DNA of 38,962 nucleotides from Bacillus massilinigeriensis (GTDB lineage Bacteria; Bacillota; Bacilli; Bacillales; Cytobacillaceae): NCBI RefSeq assembly GCF_900111815.1, contig NZ_LT630014.1, positions 1 to 38,962 of the forward strand, read 5' to 3'. Shown piece by piece: positions 24,030 to 31,616 of this stretch (position 1 is its first letter; each line of letters starts with the position of its first letter). The notes under the pieces were generated by a model. It saw only the letters and a program-made list of their open reading frames with translations, ran no database searches and was not told where the DNA came from. The position numbers and the translations under genes were made by a program.

Positions 24030-25271
24030 TTATCTTGGCAATGGGAAATTAACTTTTCCTTTAAATTGATCTTCGGTTCCTTGACCATTAAATGGCCCAA
24101 ACTCTAGTTCAAACTTCTTAAGCAGGCCAAACTCATCTTTTCTAAACATGAAAACATAGTATTTTTCCACAGTTTCTCCTGCTGGTATTTCTTTTGGGTC
24201 TTGTGTTTCAGCCATCGAATCATTCCGGAGCGTACCTCGATTATCATCGAGTAGCAACTTAGCATCTACTCCAAACAAATCAATGTTTTCCTTAGACTTG
24301 TTTTCTAATTTAAGCTTTACCGTAAGGGCAGCAATTCCACTATCTCCAAAGTTCCTGAATCGTTCTTTCTGCAACTCAGTAGGAATTAATTCAGTATACT
24401 GAACGCCCTCTAACGTTACATTTACATCGCCAAGCTTTTTCGTTTCATTAATTCCTTCTTTTTCAAATATCATTTTTTTGTCGGCCATGTTTTCTGTTGT
24501 TAATCTATCTGGATAAAACTTCGGAGCATTAGCAGTTTCTTTAGCTTGTTCATCACTATATATGAAATCAACTAAAACCTCTTTGTGTTTACTGCTACCA
24601 CTAAATTGATCGTTGTCCGCAGCTCCTCCATCTACAAGAAGTTTTGGTTTGACGGATTTCATAGATTCAAACTCTTCGTTCGTTAAAGTGAAGGAAATTA
24701 ACCCTTCCTCTTTTTCTCCTGGTTCCCATTTACCACTTTCCGTCCCTTTAGGTTTAGGATATTCTTCTTTTACAAAAGATCTATTCAAATTATGCGAAAG
24801 GTAATCAGATGGTCCACCTAAGCGAATTTGAAGACCAGGAACATAGTACATTGGCTTCTTTAATGTGTTCTCAATCTTCATTTTTGCGATAATGACATAC
24901 CCTTCATTTTGATCATCAAAAGCTATGTGAAAATCGTCGTTCATATCAGTTACTTTCACAATTTGATATTCGTTTACGCTAACTTTAAAACCATCCATAT
25001 CCTTTAAATAGCCAACATCATTATTCGTATAAACAACCTCAACATTACCTTGGCTTTCCTTCGCAATGTTCGGAGTGAATACTTCGTTGCTTCCGGATGG
25101 CTTCTCGCTTTTTGCCTCTGTTTTTTCCGATTTCACCTTTGCTGGCTGCTCGGCTTTTTGCTTTGGCTCCGTTTTTTCCTTTGTACCTGATGCTTGTTCG
25201 TCATTTCCGCATGCGGACAGCATCATGGCCGCCGATAGGAAGACTGTTGATAAGATTTTTCCTTTTCCCAC
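24030..25271 (-). CDS. Two-domain lipoprotein (DUF5068/DUF4352-like)
   Basis: The 413-residue lipoprotein has signal GKILSTVFLSAAMMLSACGN (lipidated Cys21), a Lys/Glu/Ser-rich linker (about 25-60), then two related beta-sandwich-type domains. The halves share the pattern of a conserved strand, a segment of the type AKMKIENTLKKP / VKLKLENKSKEN, and a closing PGEKEEGLISFTLTNEEF / PAGETVEKYYVFMFRKDEF. This suggests an internal duplication. Such lipoproteins are frequent in Bacillus; a binding or envelope-stress role is possible but not shown. The start is GTG at 25271 with AAAGGGG 8 nt upstream; an ATG 10 codons earlier has a weaker site. A TATAAT lies just upstream of that ATG. It adjoins the T7SS accessory block, but I see no direct link. 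Confidence 0.7.
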   Translation of the reverse strand: MGKGKILSTVFLSAAMMLSACGNDEQASGTKEKTEPKQKAEQPAKVKSEKTEAKSEKPSGSNEVFTPNIAKESQGNVEVVYTNNDVGYLKDMDGFKVSVNEYQIVKVTDMNDDFHIAFDDQNEGYVIIAKMKIENTLKKPMYYVPGLQIRLGGPSDYLSHNLNRSFVKEEYPKPKGTESGKWEPGEKEEGLISFTLTNEEFESMKSVKPKLLVDGGAADNDQFSGSSKHKEVLVDFIYSDEQAKETANAPKFYPDRLTTENMADKKMIFEKEGINETKKLGDVNVTLEGVQYTELIPTELQKERFRNFGDSGIAALTVKLKLENKSKENIDLFGVDAKLLLDDNRGTLRNDSMAETQDPKEIPAGETVEKYYVFMFRKDEFGLLKKFELEFGPFNGQGTEDQFKGKVNFPLPR

Positions 25272-25387
25272 TGTTATTACCCCTTTGTTTCGTTTTGTCA
25301 TACTTATCCATTATAAATGAAAATACTTCCTTTAAAAATATAAAAATGGTTAATTTTATATTTTTTAGAAGATAAAATCCAGTAACA

Positions 25388-25418
25388 AAAAAAATAGACG
25401 GGCAATTTCGCCCGTCAT
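25388..25418 (-). terminator. Terminator of the 49-residue small protein gene
   Basis: On the minus strand GACGGGC-GAAATT-GCCCGTC is followed by TATTTTTTTT, directly after the stop codon. Confidence 0.9.
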
Positions 25419-25420
25419 TC

Positions 25421-25570
25421 TTATCTTCCAGTTTTATTTACAGATTCCCTATGTTTTTCTTCAGCCTTTTCAGCTGCCTTGAAATCCCTTGCGTATAAGA
25501 CCTCCTGGGTTGCGGATAATCCGCTTTGTCCTGATACGATGCCTCTTCCATTTGTAAGATTCTTATCCAT
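25421..25570 (-). CDS. Small YfhE-like protein
   Basis: This 49-residue protein begins MDKNLTNGRGIVSGQSG and contains LSATQEVLYARDFKAAEKAE, which resembles the short YfhE family of Bacillus (LSxxQEVLYxxxFxxADKA pattern, from memory). It is hydrophilic and of unknown function. GGAGAGATACT precedes the ATG, and a good terminator follows, so it is a real single-gene unit despite its size. Confidence 0.7.
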   Translation of the reverse strand: MDKNLTNGRGIVSGQSGLSATQEVLYARDFKAAEKAEEKHRESVNKTGR

Positions 25571-25632
25571 AGTATCTCTCCTTTCTATTATAGAAATGAG
25601 CTGACACTATTCCTGTTCCCTTTTTCATTGTA

Positions 25633-25794
25633 TTAAAACGTTAAAATGAGTCCAATGAACGGAACGATGAACATACTCTTGACGATGAGCGGCCCATATT
25701 CCCTGCTAATCATAATCACATTTGAAAACGAAGAGTAGAAGCGTGAGGGAAATGAAAAATAGTAGGATGAAAAGTCATTTCGCACAACTTTCAT
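25633..25794 (-). CDS. Small membrane protein, translationally coupled
   Basis: I do not recognise this 53-residue product. It starts MKVVRNDFSSYYFSFPSRF and ends in one membrane helix (SMFIVPFIGLILTF). Its ATG overlaps the stop of the preceding gene as ATGA, and GGAGG lies about 10 nt upstream, which supports translation. No terminator is obvious after it. Confidence 0.5.
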   Translation of the reverse strand: MKVVRNDFSSYYFSFPSRFYSSFSNVIMISREYGPLIVKSMFIVPFIGLILTF

Positions 25795-26105
25795 TCAAAA
25801 CTTTCCTCCTTTTCTTTTGGTTGTAAGAGCATACTGGCAAGGGACACGACTTGAAGGATAGCTGGAGCTGTGTATAAGGCTCCGCCCCCGGCAAATCCAA
25901 GGATGAGGGAAATAGTAAGAAGAAGCGCTCCGAGAACGTAGCTTTTATCCACTGCGTTACCGCCCCATATTCCTACCGCACCGCCAATCACCCCAACGAA
26001 CCAAATATTCCCGAAGTGGTAGGCATCAGCATTGATGGTGAACAGATGGGCACCCAGCGCAACGAAGATACCAAGAATACCAGCGATGATCAGCGTGTTT
26101 TTCAT
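25791..26105 (-). CDS. Small polytopic membrane protein, unknown function
   Basis: The 104-residue protein has four predicted membrane helices (ALIIAGILGIFVALGA-type N-terminus; FVGVIGGAVGIWGG; LGALLLTISLILGFAGG; APAILQVVSLASMLL) and a short charged tail. It looks like one of the many small Bacillus membrane proteins of unknown role. GAGG and GGAG sit just before the ATG. It overlaps the following 53-residue gene by 4 bp, so the two form an operon. Confidence 0.7.
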   Translation of the reverse strand: MKNTLIIAGILGIFVALGAHLFTINADAYHFGNIWFVGVIGGAVGIWGGNAVDKSYVLGALLLTISLILGFAGGGALYTAPAILQVVSLASMLLQPKEKEESFE

Positions 26106-26186
26106 TTTTCCTCGCTCCTTTTTCTTCGCGTAATTCCGTTTTTAACACAATAGAGTGAATCCGTACAATTTTCATTCCTAAAAAGA

Positions 26187-26305
26187 AAGACGGTTCAGCG
26201 GCTAATAAGTTCCGGAAAAATCGCTTAAATTTTTCCAGCAGAAAAACCTCCAATAATAGTGATATTCCACTAAATGAAGGCTTTGAACCGTCTTTATTTT
26301 TTTAG
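26187..26305. other. Structured intergenic segment
   Basis: The stretch 26106-26544 holds no convincing gene. Within it AAGACGGTTCA (26187-26197) and TGAACCGTCTT (26284-26294) are perfect 11-bp arms 86 nt apart, enclosing a second stem, GGAAAAAT/AATTTTTCC. On the plus strand the outer right arm is followed by TATTTTTTT, so a branched terminator-like RNA is possible. Confidence 0.4.
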
Positions 26306-26544
26306 CAGTCCGCTGCAAACATTTTCGCCTTGAAAGCAGCATTGACGCGAACTGTTCCAGACAGAAGGTTCCTTGTTGGATGGCCGGAAATATTGCAAAA
26401 TTATACTTTCACTTCATGTGCTTTTTACAATCTGCCTAAATCTATCACTTCATTTAAAATATTGCCGAATGCCAAGCAAAGAGTGATAATAATAAAGATA
26501 TTATTTTCCATTTTTAGTTACATCTAGTGTCGGAGGCTGATATA

Positions 26545-26700
26545 ATGATGAAATTTTTCTTTTTCCTCTCCGCTTTTTCAGTGCTAGCAATCCCTTTATT
26601 AAATAAAGTGGATAAAGCGTGGATTGGAATGTTTATTGCAATCGTATCTTTCTTTCTTGCCTTATTTTTTAGTAAACCGCGGTTTACGAAAGGAAAGTAA
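26545..26700 (+). CDS. Small two-helix membrane protein
   Basis: This 51-residue protein starts MMKFFFFLSAFSVLAIPLL, then NKVDKAW, a second hydrophobic stretch (IGMFIAIVSFFLALFF) and a basic tail SKPRFTKGK. The family is not recognised. GGAGG lies 8 nt before the ATG at 26545, and the frame ends at 26700. The good ribosome site and clear two-helix topology argue that it is real. Confidence 0.6.
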   Translation: MMKFFFFLSAFSVLAIPLLNKVDKAWIGMFIAIVSFFLALFFSKPRFTKGK

Positions 26701-26892
26701 CCAGTTCTATTCTTTTCGCTTCTCTTGCCGATTGCCTTCTTTCAAGGGAAGCGGATTTTCAAATTAAACTAAATATGAAAACTTATGGAACAATTAAACT
26801 TTTTTCATGTAAATTCATTATTTGAACACAGATTCCCTGTATCTCTCGAATTATACTTTTCTTAAATAGAGTGTAATCGCAGCTAAGCGCTC

Positions 26893-26912
26893 TATAATCT
26901 AAAAATTTAGAT
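26893..26912 (+). promoter_or_regulatory. Candidate -10 and operator before the abg-like operon
   Basis: A TATAAT (26893-26898) partly overlaps an inverted repeat ATCTAAA-AA-TTTAGAT (26897-26912), 24 bp before the start codon. No good -35 is visible 17 bp upstream, so the promoter may need an activator or another sigma factor. Confidence 0.4.
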
Positions 26913-26935
26913 TTTTCCGAGAAAGGGTGAATCTC

Positions 26936-28186
26936 ATGTTTTTAACCATCTTAGGAACTGCAGTAATTGTTGGAGCTATTTATTTTTTAATCAAGCGGAA
27001 AGAGGCAAGAATGGTACTTTTTGCAGCTGGTCTCGTTATGGCGACCATTGCTGGAAAACCGATGGATGCATTTACAGCTTTCACAGAAAGAATGTCAACC
27101 GCAGGGCTGATTGAAGCTATTTTGTCCGTTATGGGCTTTGCGTTTGTGATGAAATACACAAAGTGTGACCAGCATTTAGTTAAACTCGTTGCTGGAGGTT
27201 TGAAAAAAGTGAATTTATTCCTTATCCCCGGAGCAACGCTTGCAACATTTGCGATTAATATTGCGCTTCCAAGTGCAGCCGGTGCTGCTGCTGCTGTCGG
27301 TGCCATTCTCATTCCAGTGCTGATGGGAGCTGGCGTATCCCCTGCGATTGCTGCCTCCGCTGTCATGGCCGGGACTTTCGGCAGCAACTTGAATGTGGGC
27401 AGCGCCCATAACCCATTCATTGCAGAAATTGCGAAAGTGACAGCAATGGATGTGGTGAAAGTCCACGCATTTGCGCACGTTTTATCTGTTGTTATTATCG
27501 CTATTTCTCTTACTGTCGTTGCCAAGCTTTTAAAAGAAACAAAAGGATTCGAATACTTGCCAGAAGGCAAACAAGAAGAATCAAAGCTGAATTTCCTTTA
27601 TGCTCTAATGCCTGTTATACCACTTGTTATTCTAGTCCTTGGATCCACTATTCTTCCAAAAATCATGATGAGCGTTCCGGCAGCAATGCTTATTGGTGTC
27701 ATTCTCACATTGGTTGTTACTCGTTGTAACCCTTCCGAAGTGACAAAATCATTCTTCGATGGAATGGGTAAAGCATATGGAGACATCATGGGTATCATCG
27801 TTTCTGCAGCTGTTTTTGTTGGCGGTATGACTGCGATTGGCCTTGTAGATGCCTTTACTGATGCAATGGTCAGCTCTCCAAGTATCGCAAAGTTTGCCGC
27901 AACCTTCGGGCCATTCCTTCTGGCTGTCATCACAGGTTCCGGCGACGCAGCTACTTTTGCATTCAATGAGGCTGTGACTCCTTTTGCACAGCAATTCGGT
28001 GTAGAACAAGTAAACATGGGCAGCATCGCACTCCTGAGCGGTGCACTTGGAAGGACGATGTCTCCAATTGCCGGCGCAGCAATTGTCTGTGCAGGTATCG
28101 CAAAGGTAAACCCAATGGAACTAACGAAACGGAATGCACCAGGCATCATCATCGCTACAATTGTCTCCATGTTTGTTCTATTATAA
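26936..28186 (+). CDS. DcuC-family transporter
   Basis: This 416-residue integral membrane protein has about 10-12 helices. It has the DcuC-family look, with a conserved FGSNLNVGSAHNPFIAEIAK segment and a matching GSGDAATFAFNEAVTPFA segment in the second half. DcuC proteins move C4-dicarboxylates. Here the gene is followed by an AbgA-like hydrolase and a tripeptidase, so the substrate may instead be an acyl-amino acid or small peptide. The start is the ATG at 26936 with AAAGGG about 9 nt upstream; the in-frame GTG three codons earlier overlaps that site. It is the first gene of a three-gene operon. Confidence 0.82.
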   Translation: MFLTILGTAVIVGAIYFLIKRKEARMVLFAAGLVMATIAGKPMDAFTAFTERMSTAGLIEAILSVMGFAFVMKYTKCDQHLVKLVAGGLKKVNLFLIPGATLATFAINIALPSAAGAAAAVGAILIPVLMGAGVSPAIAASAVMAGTFGSNLNVGSAHNPFIAEIAKVTAMDVVKVHAFAHVLSVVIIAISLTVVAKLLKETKGFEYLPEGKQEESKLNFLYALMPVIPLVILVLGSTILPKIMMSVPAAMLIGVILTLVVTRCNPSEVTKSFFDGMGKAYGDIMGIIVSAAVFVGGMTAIGLVDAFTDAMVSSPSIAKFAATFGPFLLAVITGSGDAATFAFNEAVTPFAQQFGVEQVNMGSIALLSGALGRTMSPIAGAAIVCAGIAKVNPMELTKRNAPGIIIATIVSMFVLL

Positions 28187-28213
28187 TAGAGAGAGAAACA
28201 GGAGGATTCGCTA

Positions 28214-29524
28214 ATGCTGAACAAAGAAATCTTGGAGAAAATCAAAAAATTAGAGCCAAAGCTAGTGGAATATAGGCGCGACTTTCATACTTATCCTGAG
28301 CCTGCCTGGAAGGAATTCCGGACAACTTCCATCATCGCAGAAAAACTGTTGGAGCTTGGCTACTCCGTTAAAATGGGACATGAAGTCATTAAAGAAAGCG
28401 AAATGATGGGCGTCCCTGGAGCGGCAGAACTGGAAAAGCATATGGTGCAGGCAATTGGTCAAGGCGCGAACCATAAGCTTGTGGAAAAAATGGCCGGCGG
28501 ACTGACCGGCGCTGTAGCAGAACTGCATTGCGGTGACGGACCTACGATTGCCCTTCGCTTTGATATTGACAGCAATGATATCGAAGAATCGAAAGAGGAA
28601 AGCCATAGGCCTTACCGCGAGGGCTTTTCCTCGAAAAACAGCAAAGCGATGCATGCATGCGGCCATGATGGCCATGCAGCGATCGGTCTCGGTATCGCCG
28701 AAATCCTTGCAGGCATGAAGGATCAGTTAAAAGGCACCATCCGCCTTATTTTTCAGCCAGGGGAAGAAGGCGTGCGCGGTGCGAGAGCGATGGTTGCCGC
28801 AGGGGTAGCGGACGGAGTGGACTACATCATCGGTGGCCATATCGGATTCAAAGCTGCCCATACTGGAGATTTCATTTGCGGTACAGGTAAATTCCTTGCA
28901 ACAACAAAGCTCGATGCAACCTTCAAAGGAGTTCCTGCACATGCAGGCGCTGCGCCGCAGGAAGGAAAGAACGCACTTCTTGCCGCAGCTGCAGCTTCGC
29001 TGAACCTTCACGCCATTTCAAGGCACGGTGACGGTGCTTCGAGAATCAATGTCGGTGTCATGGAAGCAGGTCAAGGACGGAATATCCTTCCTCCTAACGC
29101 CACCATCAAGCTGGAGACACGCGGTGAAAACAGCGAAATCGATGAGTATATGGTGAAAGAATCAAAACGTGTGATCGAAGCGGCTGCCAAAATGTACGAT
29201 GTCGATTACCACATCGAAACAGTCGGCGGCACGAAGAGCGGGGAAAGCAGCATGGAAATGGTCCGCATGCTGAAAGGCATCGCGGAAAGCATGCCGCAGT
29301 TCACGAATGTCACCGAGTATACGAACTTCGGGGCAGCAGAAGATTATTCTCACTTTATGAGCGTCGTCCAGGAAAACGGCGGTCTCGGCACCTATTACAT
29401 GCTTGGCGCGGACCGTGCAGCCGGCCACCATGATGATCATTTTGATTTTGACGAGTCTGTTCTCGCGACAGGCGTAGAAGTGAACATTCGAGCGGTTTTG
29501 AACATCCTTTCTAACAACGAATAA
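28214..29524 (+). CDS. M20 amidohydrolase, AbgA-like
   Basis: This 436-residue metallohydrolase matches the length and motif order of E. coli AbgA, a subunit of p-aminobenzoyl-glutamate hydrolase: RRDFHTYPEPAWKEFRT near the N-terminus, SHRPYREGF, MHACGHDGHAAIGLG (metal ligands) near 150, LIFQPGEEGVRGARAMV, and a lid-domain HAGAAPQEGKNALLAAAA. The C-terminal AAGHHDDHFDFDE also fits AbgA. The substrate is probably an N-acyl or aminobenzoyl amino acid. Only one Abg-type subunit is encoded, whereas E. coli uses AbgA plus AbgB. AGGAGG lies before the ATG, 27 bp after the transporter. Confidence 0.85.
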   Translation: MLNKEILEKIKKLEPKLVEYRRDFHTYPEPAWKEFRTTSIIAEKLLELGYSVKMGHEVIKESEMMGVPGAAELEKHMVQAIGQGANHKLVEKMAGGLTGAVAELHCGDGPTIALRFDIDSNDIEESKEESHRPYREGFSSKNSKAMHACGHDGHAAIGLGIAEILAGMKDQLKGTIRLIFQPGEEGVRGARAMVAAGVADGVDYIIGGHIGFKAAHTGDFICGTGKFLATTKLDATFKGVPAHAGAAPQEGKNALLAAAAASLNLHAISRHGDGASRINVGVMEAGQGRNILPPNATIKLETRGENSEIDEYMVKESKRVIEAAAKMYDVDYHIETVGGTKSGESSMEMVRMLKGIAESMPQFTNVTEYTNFGAAEDYSHFMSVVQENGGLGTYYMLGADRAAGHHDDHFDFDESVLATGVEVNIRAVLNILSNNE

Positions 29525-29536
29525 TAGGAGGCAGTT

Positions 29537-30658
29537 ATGATTAATCAGGAACGTTTAATCGAAAAATTCATTGAATTGGTTAAAATCGACTCCGAAACAG
29601 GGCATGAAGCAGACATTGCCCGCTTTCTTAAAGAGGAGTTTGCATCCCTTGGCTTAAAGGTAGAAGAGGACGCATCAATGGAGAAAACAGGTCATGGTGC
29701 GAACAATCTTGTTTGCACTTTGTCTGCCAATAAGGAAGGAATCGACCCAATCTACTTCACTTCCCATATGGACACAGTCGTTCCAGGAAAAGGAATCAAA
29801 CCAGAGATTCGCGACGGTTTCCTTTATTCGGACGGTACCACGATTCTTGGATCAGACGATAAGGCCGGCCTCGCCGCCATCATCGAAACCTTAAAGGTGC
29901 TGAAAGAATACGATTTACCGCATGGTCAAATCCAGTTTGTGATTACGGCAGGAGAAGAATCCGGTCTCGTTGGAGCAAAAGCGCTTGATCATACATTGCT
30001 AGATGCGAAGTATGGTTTTGCTATCGACAGCCACGGTCCCGTCGGTGACGTCATGGTTGCGGCACCGTCAAGAGCAAAGCTTAAAGCAACACTTTATGGA
30101 AAAACGGCTCATGCAGGCGTTGCACCGGAAAAAGGAATCAATGCCATCGAGATTGCTGCCGCAGCAATCACAAAAATGCCGCTTGGCCGAATCGACGAGG
30201 ACACAACAGCCAATCTTGGAAAAATCGAAGGCGGCCGCCAACTCAACGTCGTTTGCGACGAAGTGATTGTCCTCGCTGAGGCAAGGTCGCTGATCAACGA
30301 GAAGCTCCAGGAACAGCTTGGAAAAATGAAAGCAGCATTCGAAACAGCTGCAAGCGAGATGGGCGGCAGGGCGGATATCGAAGTCGAAATCCTCTATCCT
30401 GGATTCAAGTTTTCCACTGAAGACGAAGTCGTTAAAATCGCGCAAAAAGCAGCTGCACGAATCGGCCGGCCATGCCGACTCCAGCAGAGCGGCGGCGGCA
30501 GTGATGCCAACGTCATTTCCGGCTACGGCATCCCAACTGTCAACCTTGCAGTAGGATATGAAGAAATCCATACGACAGCAGAACGAATTTCCATTGAGGA
30601 ACTAACCAGAATCACCGAAATGGTATTGGCTGTCATCGCCGAAACTGTCAACCAATAA
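29537..30658 (+). CDS. M20 family tripeptidase-like hydrolase (YqjE-like)
   Basis: The 373-residue cytosolic metallopeptidase is very similar in my recollection to B. subtilis YqjE: MINQERLIEKFIELVKIDSETG, FTSHMDTVVPGKGIKP (metal His/Asp), GTTILGSDDKAGLAA, TAGEESGLVGAKALD (catalytic Glu-Glu), a lid domain with KTAHAGVAPEKGINAI, and QSGGGSDANVI at the C-terminal metal site. It starts 12 bp after the AbgA-like gene with AGGAGG 5 nt before the ATG, and a terminator follows. It would cleave small peptides, perhaps delivered by the operon's transporter. Confidence 0.88.
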   Translation: MINQERLIEKFIELVKIDSETGHEADIARFLKEEFASLGLKVEEDASMEKTGHGANNLVCTLSANKEGIDPIYFTSHMDTVVPGKGIKPEIRDGFLYSDGTTILGSDDKAGLAAIIETLKVLKEYDLPHGQIQFVITAGEESGLVGAKALDHTLLDAKYGFAIDSHGPVGDVMVAAPSRAKLKATLYGKTAHAGVAPEKGINAIEIAAAAITKMPLGRIDEDTTANLGKIEGGRQLNVVCDEVIVLAEARSLINEKLQEQLGKMKAAFETAASEMGGRADIEVEILYPGFKFSTEDEVVKIAQKAAARIGRPCRLQQSGGGSDANVISGYGIPTVNLAVGYEEIHTTAERISIEELTRITEMVLAVIAETVNQ

Positions 30659-30661
30659 GAA

Positions 30662-30697
30662 ACGGCCTGCAACCTTCGCGGTTGCAGGCCTTTTATA
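30662..30697 (+). terminator. Terminator of the transporter-hydrolase operon
   Basis: GGCCTGCAACC-TTCG-CGGTTGCAGGCC is followed by TTTT, 3 bp after the stop codon of the last gene. Confidence 0.93.
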
Positions 30698-30879
30698 TGG
30701 AAGAGGAGTCATTATGGTTGTGGTTAGGGTCATTTGCGGGCTTAAGAAATGGTCCTCCACCTTGCAGCCTTCACCGCCTTCCCGATTTCTGCTGAAAAGC
30801 GATTGGTGTGTTTATGAATCAGGTGTACGGCTTGCTAGAAAAAAGACAACCTTTTAAAGTGGCCTCCGATCAAGTACTA

Positions 30880-31335
30880 CTATTTCAATTTCATTTTTAA
30901 TCCTTCATGTGTTGCCTTGAAACCTAACCGTTCGTAAAATCGCAAAGCATCCGGCCGCGCTTTATCTGTTGTCAGCTGAATTAAATGACATCCTCGTTCT
31001 CTAGCCCGATCGATCGCCCACTTCATTAATTCCGATCCGATTCCCTGCCCGCGAACGGAGGATGCAGTCCTTACACCTTCTATTGTCGCTCTCCACCCGC
31101 CCTGATGCGTTAAGTAAGGAGTGAACGTGATCTGCTGCATCCCAATGATTTCATTACCTTGGCAAGCTACAACCAATTCATTATGCGGGTCCTTACTAAT
31201 TGCCTCAAATGCTCTCCGGTAACATTCCGGAAGCGGCAGCTCAAATCGTTCCCTCTTCTTCCCTAGAACATCATCCGCTAACATTTCCACCATTTTTTCC
31301 AAATCTTTTTCTTCTGCAAGTCTAAATTGAACCAT
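30880..31335 (-). CDS. GNAT family N-acetyltransferase
   Basis: This 151-residue single-domain acetyltransferase has the acetyl-CoA binding motif VRGQGIGSELMKWAIDRARE (about 94-113), preceded by the beta-strand IEGVRTASS and followed by LTTDKARPDALRFYERLGF, the usual GNAT C-terminal pattern. The substrate cannot be told from sequence. GGAGG lies about 11 nt before the ATG. It stands alone on the minus strand, converging on the abg-like operon. The 220-bp gap between them holds the operon terminator and nothing else clear. Confidence 0.88.
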   Translation of the reverse strand: MVQFRLAEEKDLEKMVEMLADDVLGKKRERFELPLPECYRRAFEAISKDPHNELVVACQGNEIIGMQQITFTPYLTHQGGWRATIEGVRTASSVRGQGIGSELMKWAIDRARERGCHLIQLTTDKARPDALRFYERLGFKATHEGLKMKLK

Positions 31336-31585
31336 TAGGAATCTTCCTCCTCTCTCCTTTTTTTAAAAAAATACTACAAAGGATGTGTGGATACCTTCTT
31401 TTTTGAAGTTATCTATCTTCCTTTTGGAATTGTTTATATTGCTCACCCGGCGCGGGCACCTTTTCTATTTTCCAAATGAACCCTTTTATTGTCCGTTTCT
31501 GCTATTTTATTTCCGACCTGTTTATAGTCCAAAAAAAATGTTTTATTTTCTTTTCCTTTTTTCCATATGACAATAACAAGTAGAA

Positions 31586-31612
31586 AGCCCCTCTTCTTCA
31601 AGAGGAGCCTTG
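31586..31612 (-). terminator. Terminator of the secreted nuclease gene
   Basis: On the minus strand AAGGCTCCTCTT-GA-AGAGGGGCTT forms a strong stem just after the stop codon, followed by TCTACTTG. The U-run is short. The remaining gap to the acetyltransferase is T-rich on the plus strand and holds no credible gene. Confidence 0.65.
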
Positions 31613-31616
31613 CTTT

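Noticed and set aside
26026-26253. Minus-strand frame starting after GGAGG with a possible CTG start (LEKFKRFFRNLL...)
   Set aside because: It lacks a standard start, ends inside the following membrane-protein gene in another frame, and overlaps an inverted repeat. A real gene is possible but unsupported.
26330-26527. 65-codon plus-strand frame
   Set aside because: No ribosome site, no recognisable features, AT-rich intergenic sequence.
26980-28245. Long minus-strand frames of 196 and 215 codons
   Set aside because: These are shadows opposite the DcuC-family transporter, which has the conserved protein motifs.
30715-30858. 47-codon plus-strand frame behind GAGGAG
   Set aside because: The ribosome site is fair, but the product has odd composition, no family resemblance and lies between a terminator and a convergent gene.
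31385-31570. 61-codon plus-strand frame rich in Phe and Leu
   Set aside because: It is explained by a T-rich intergenic stretch; no ribosome site.
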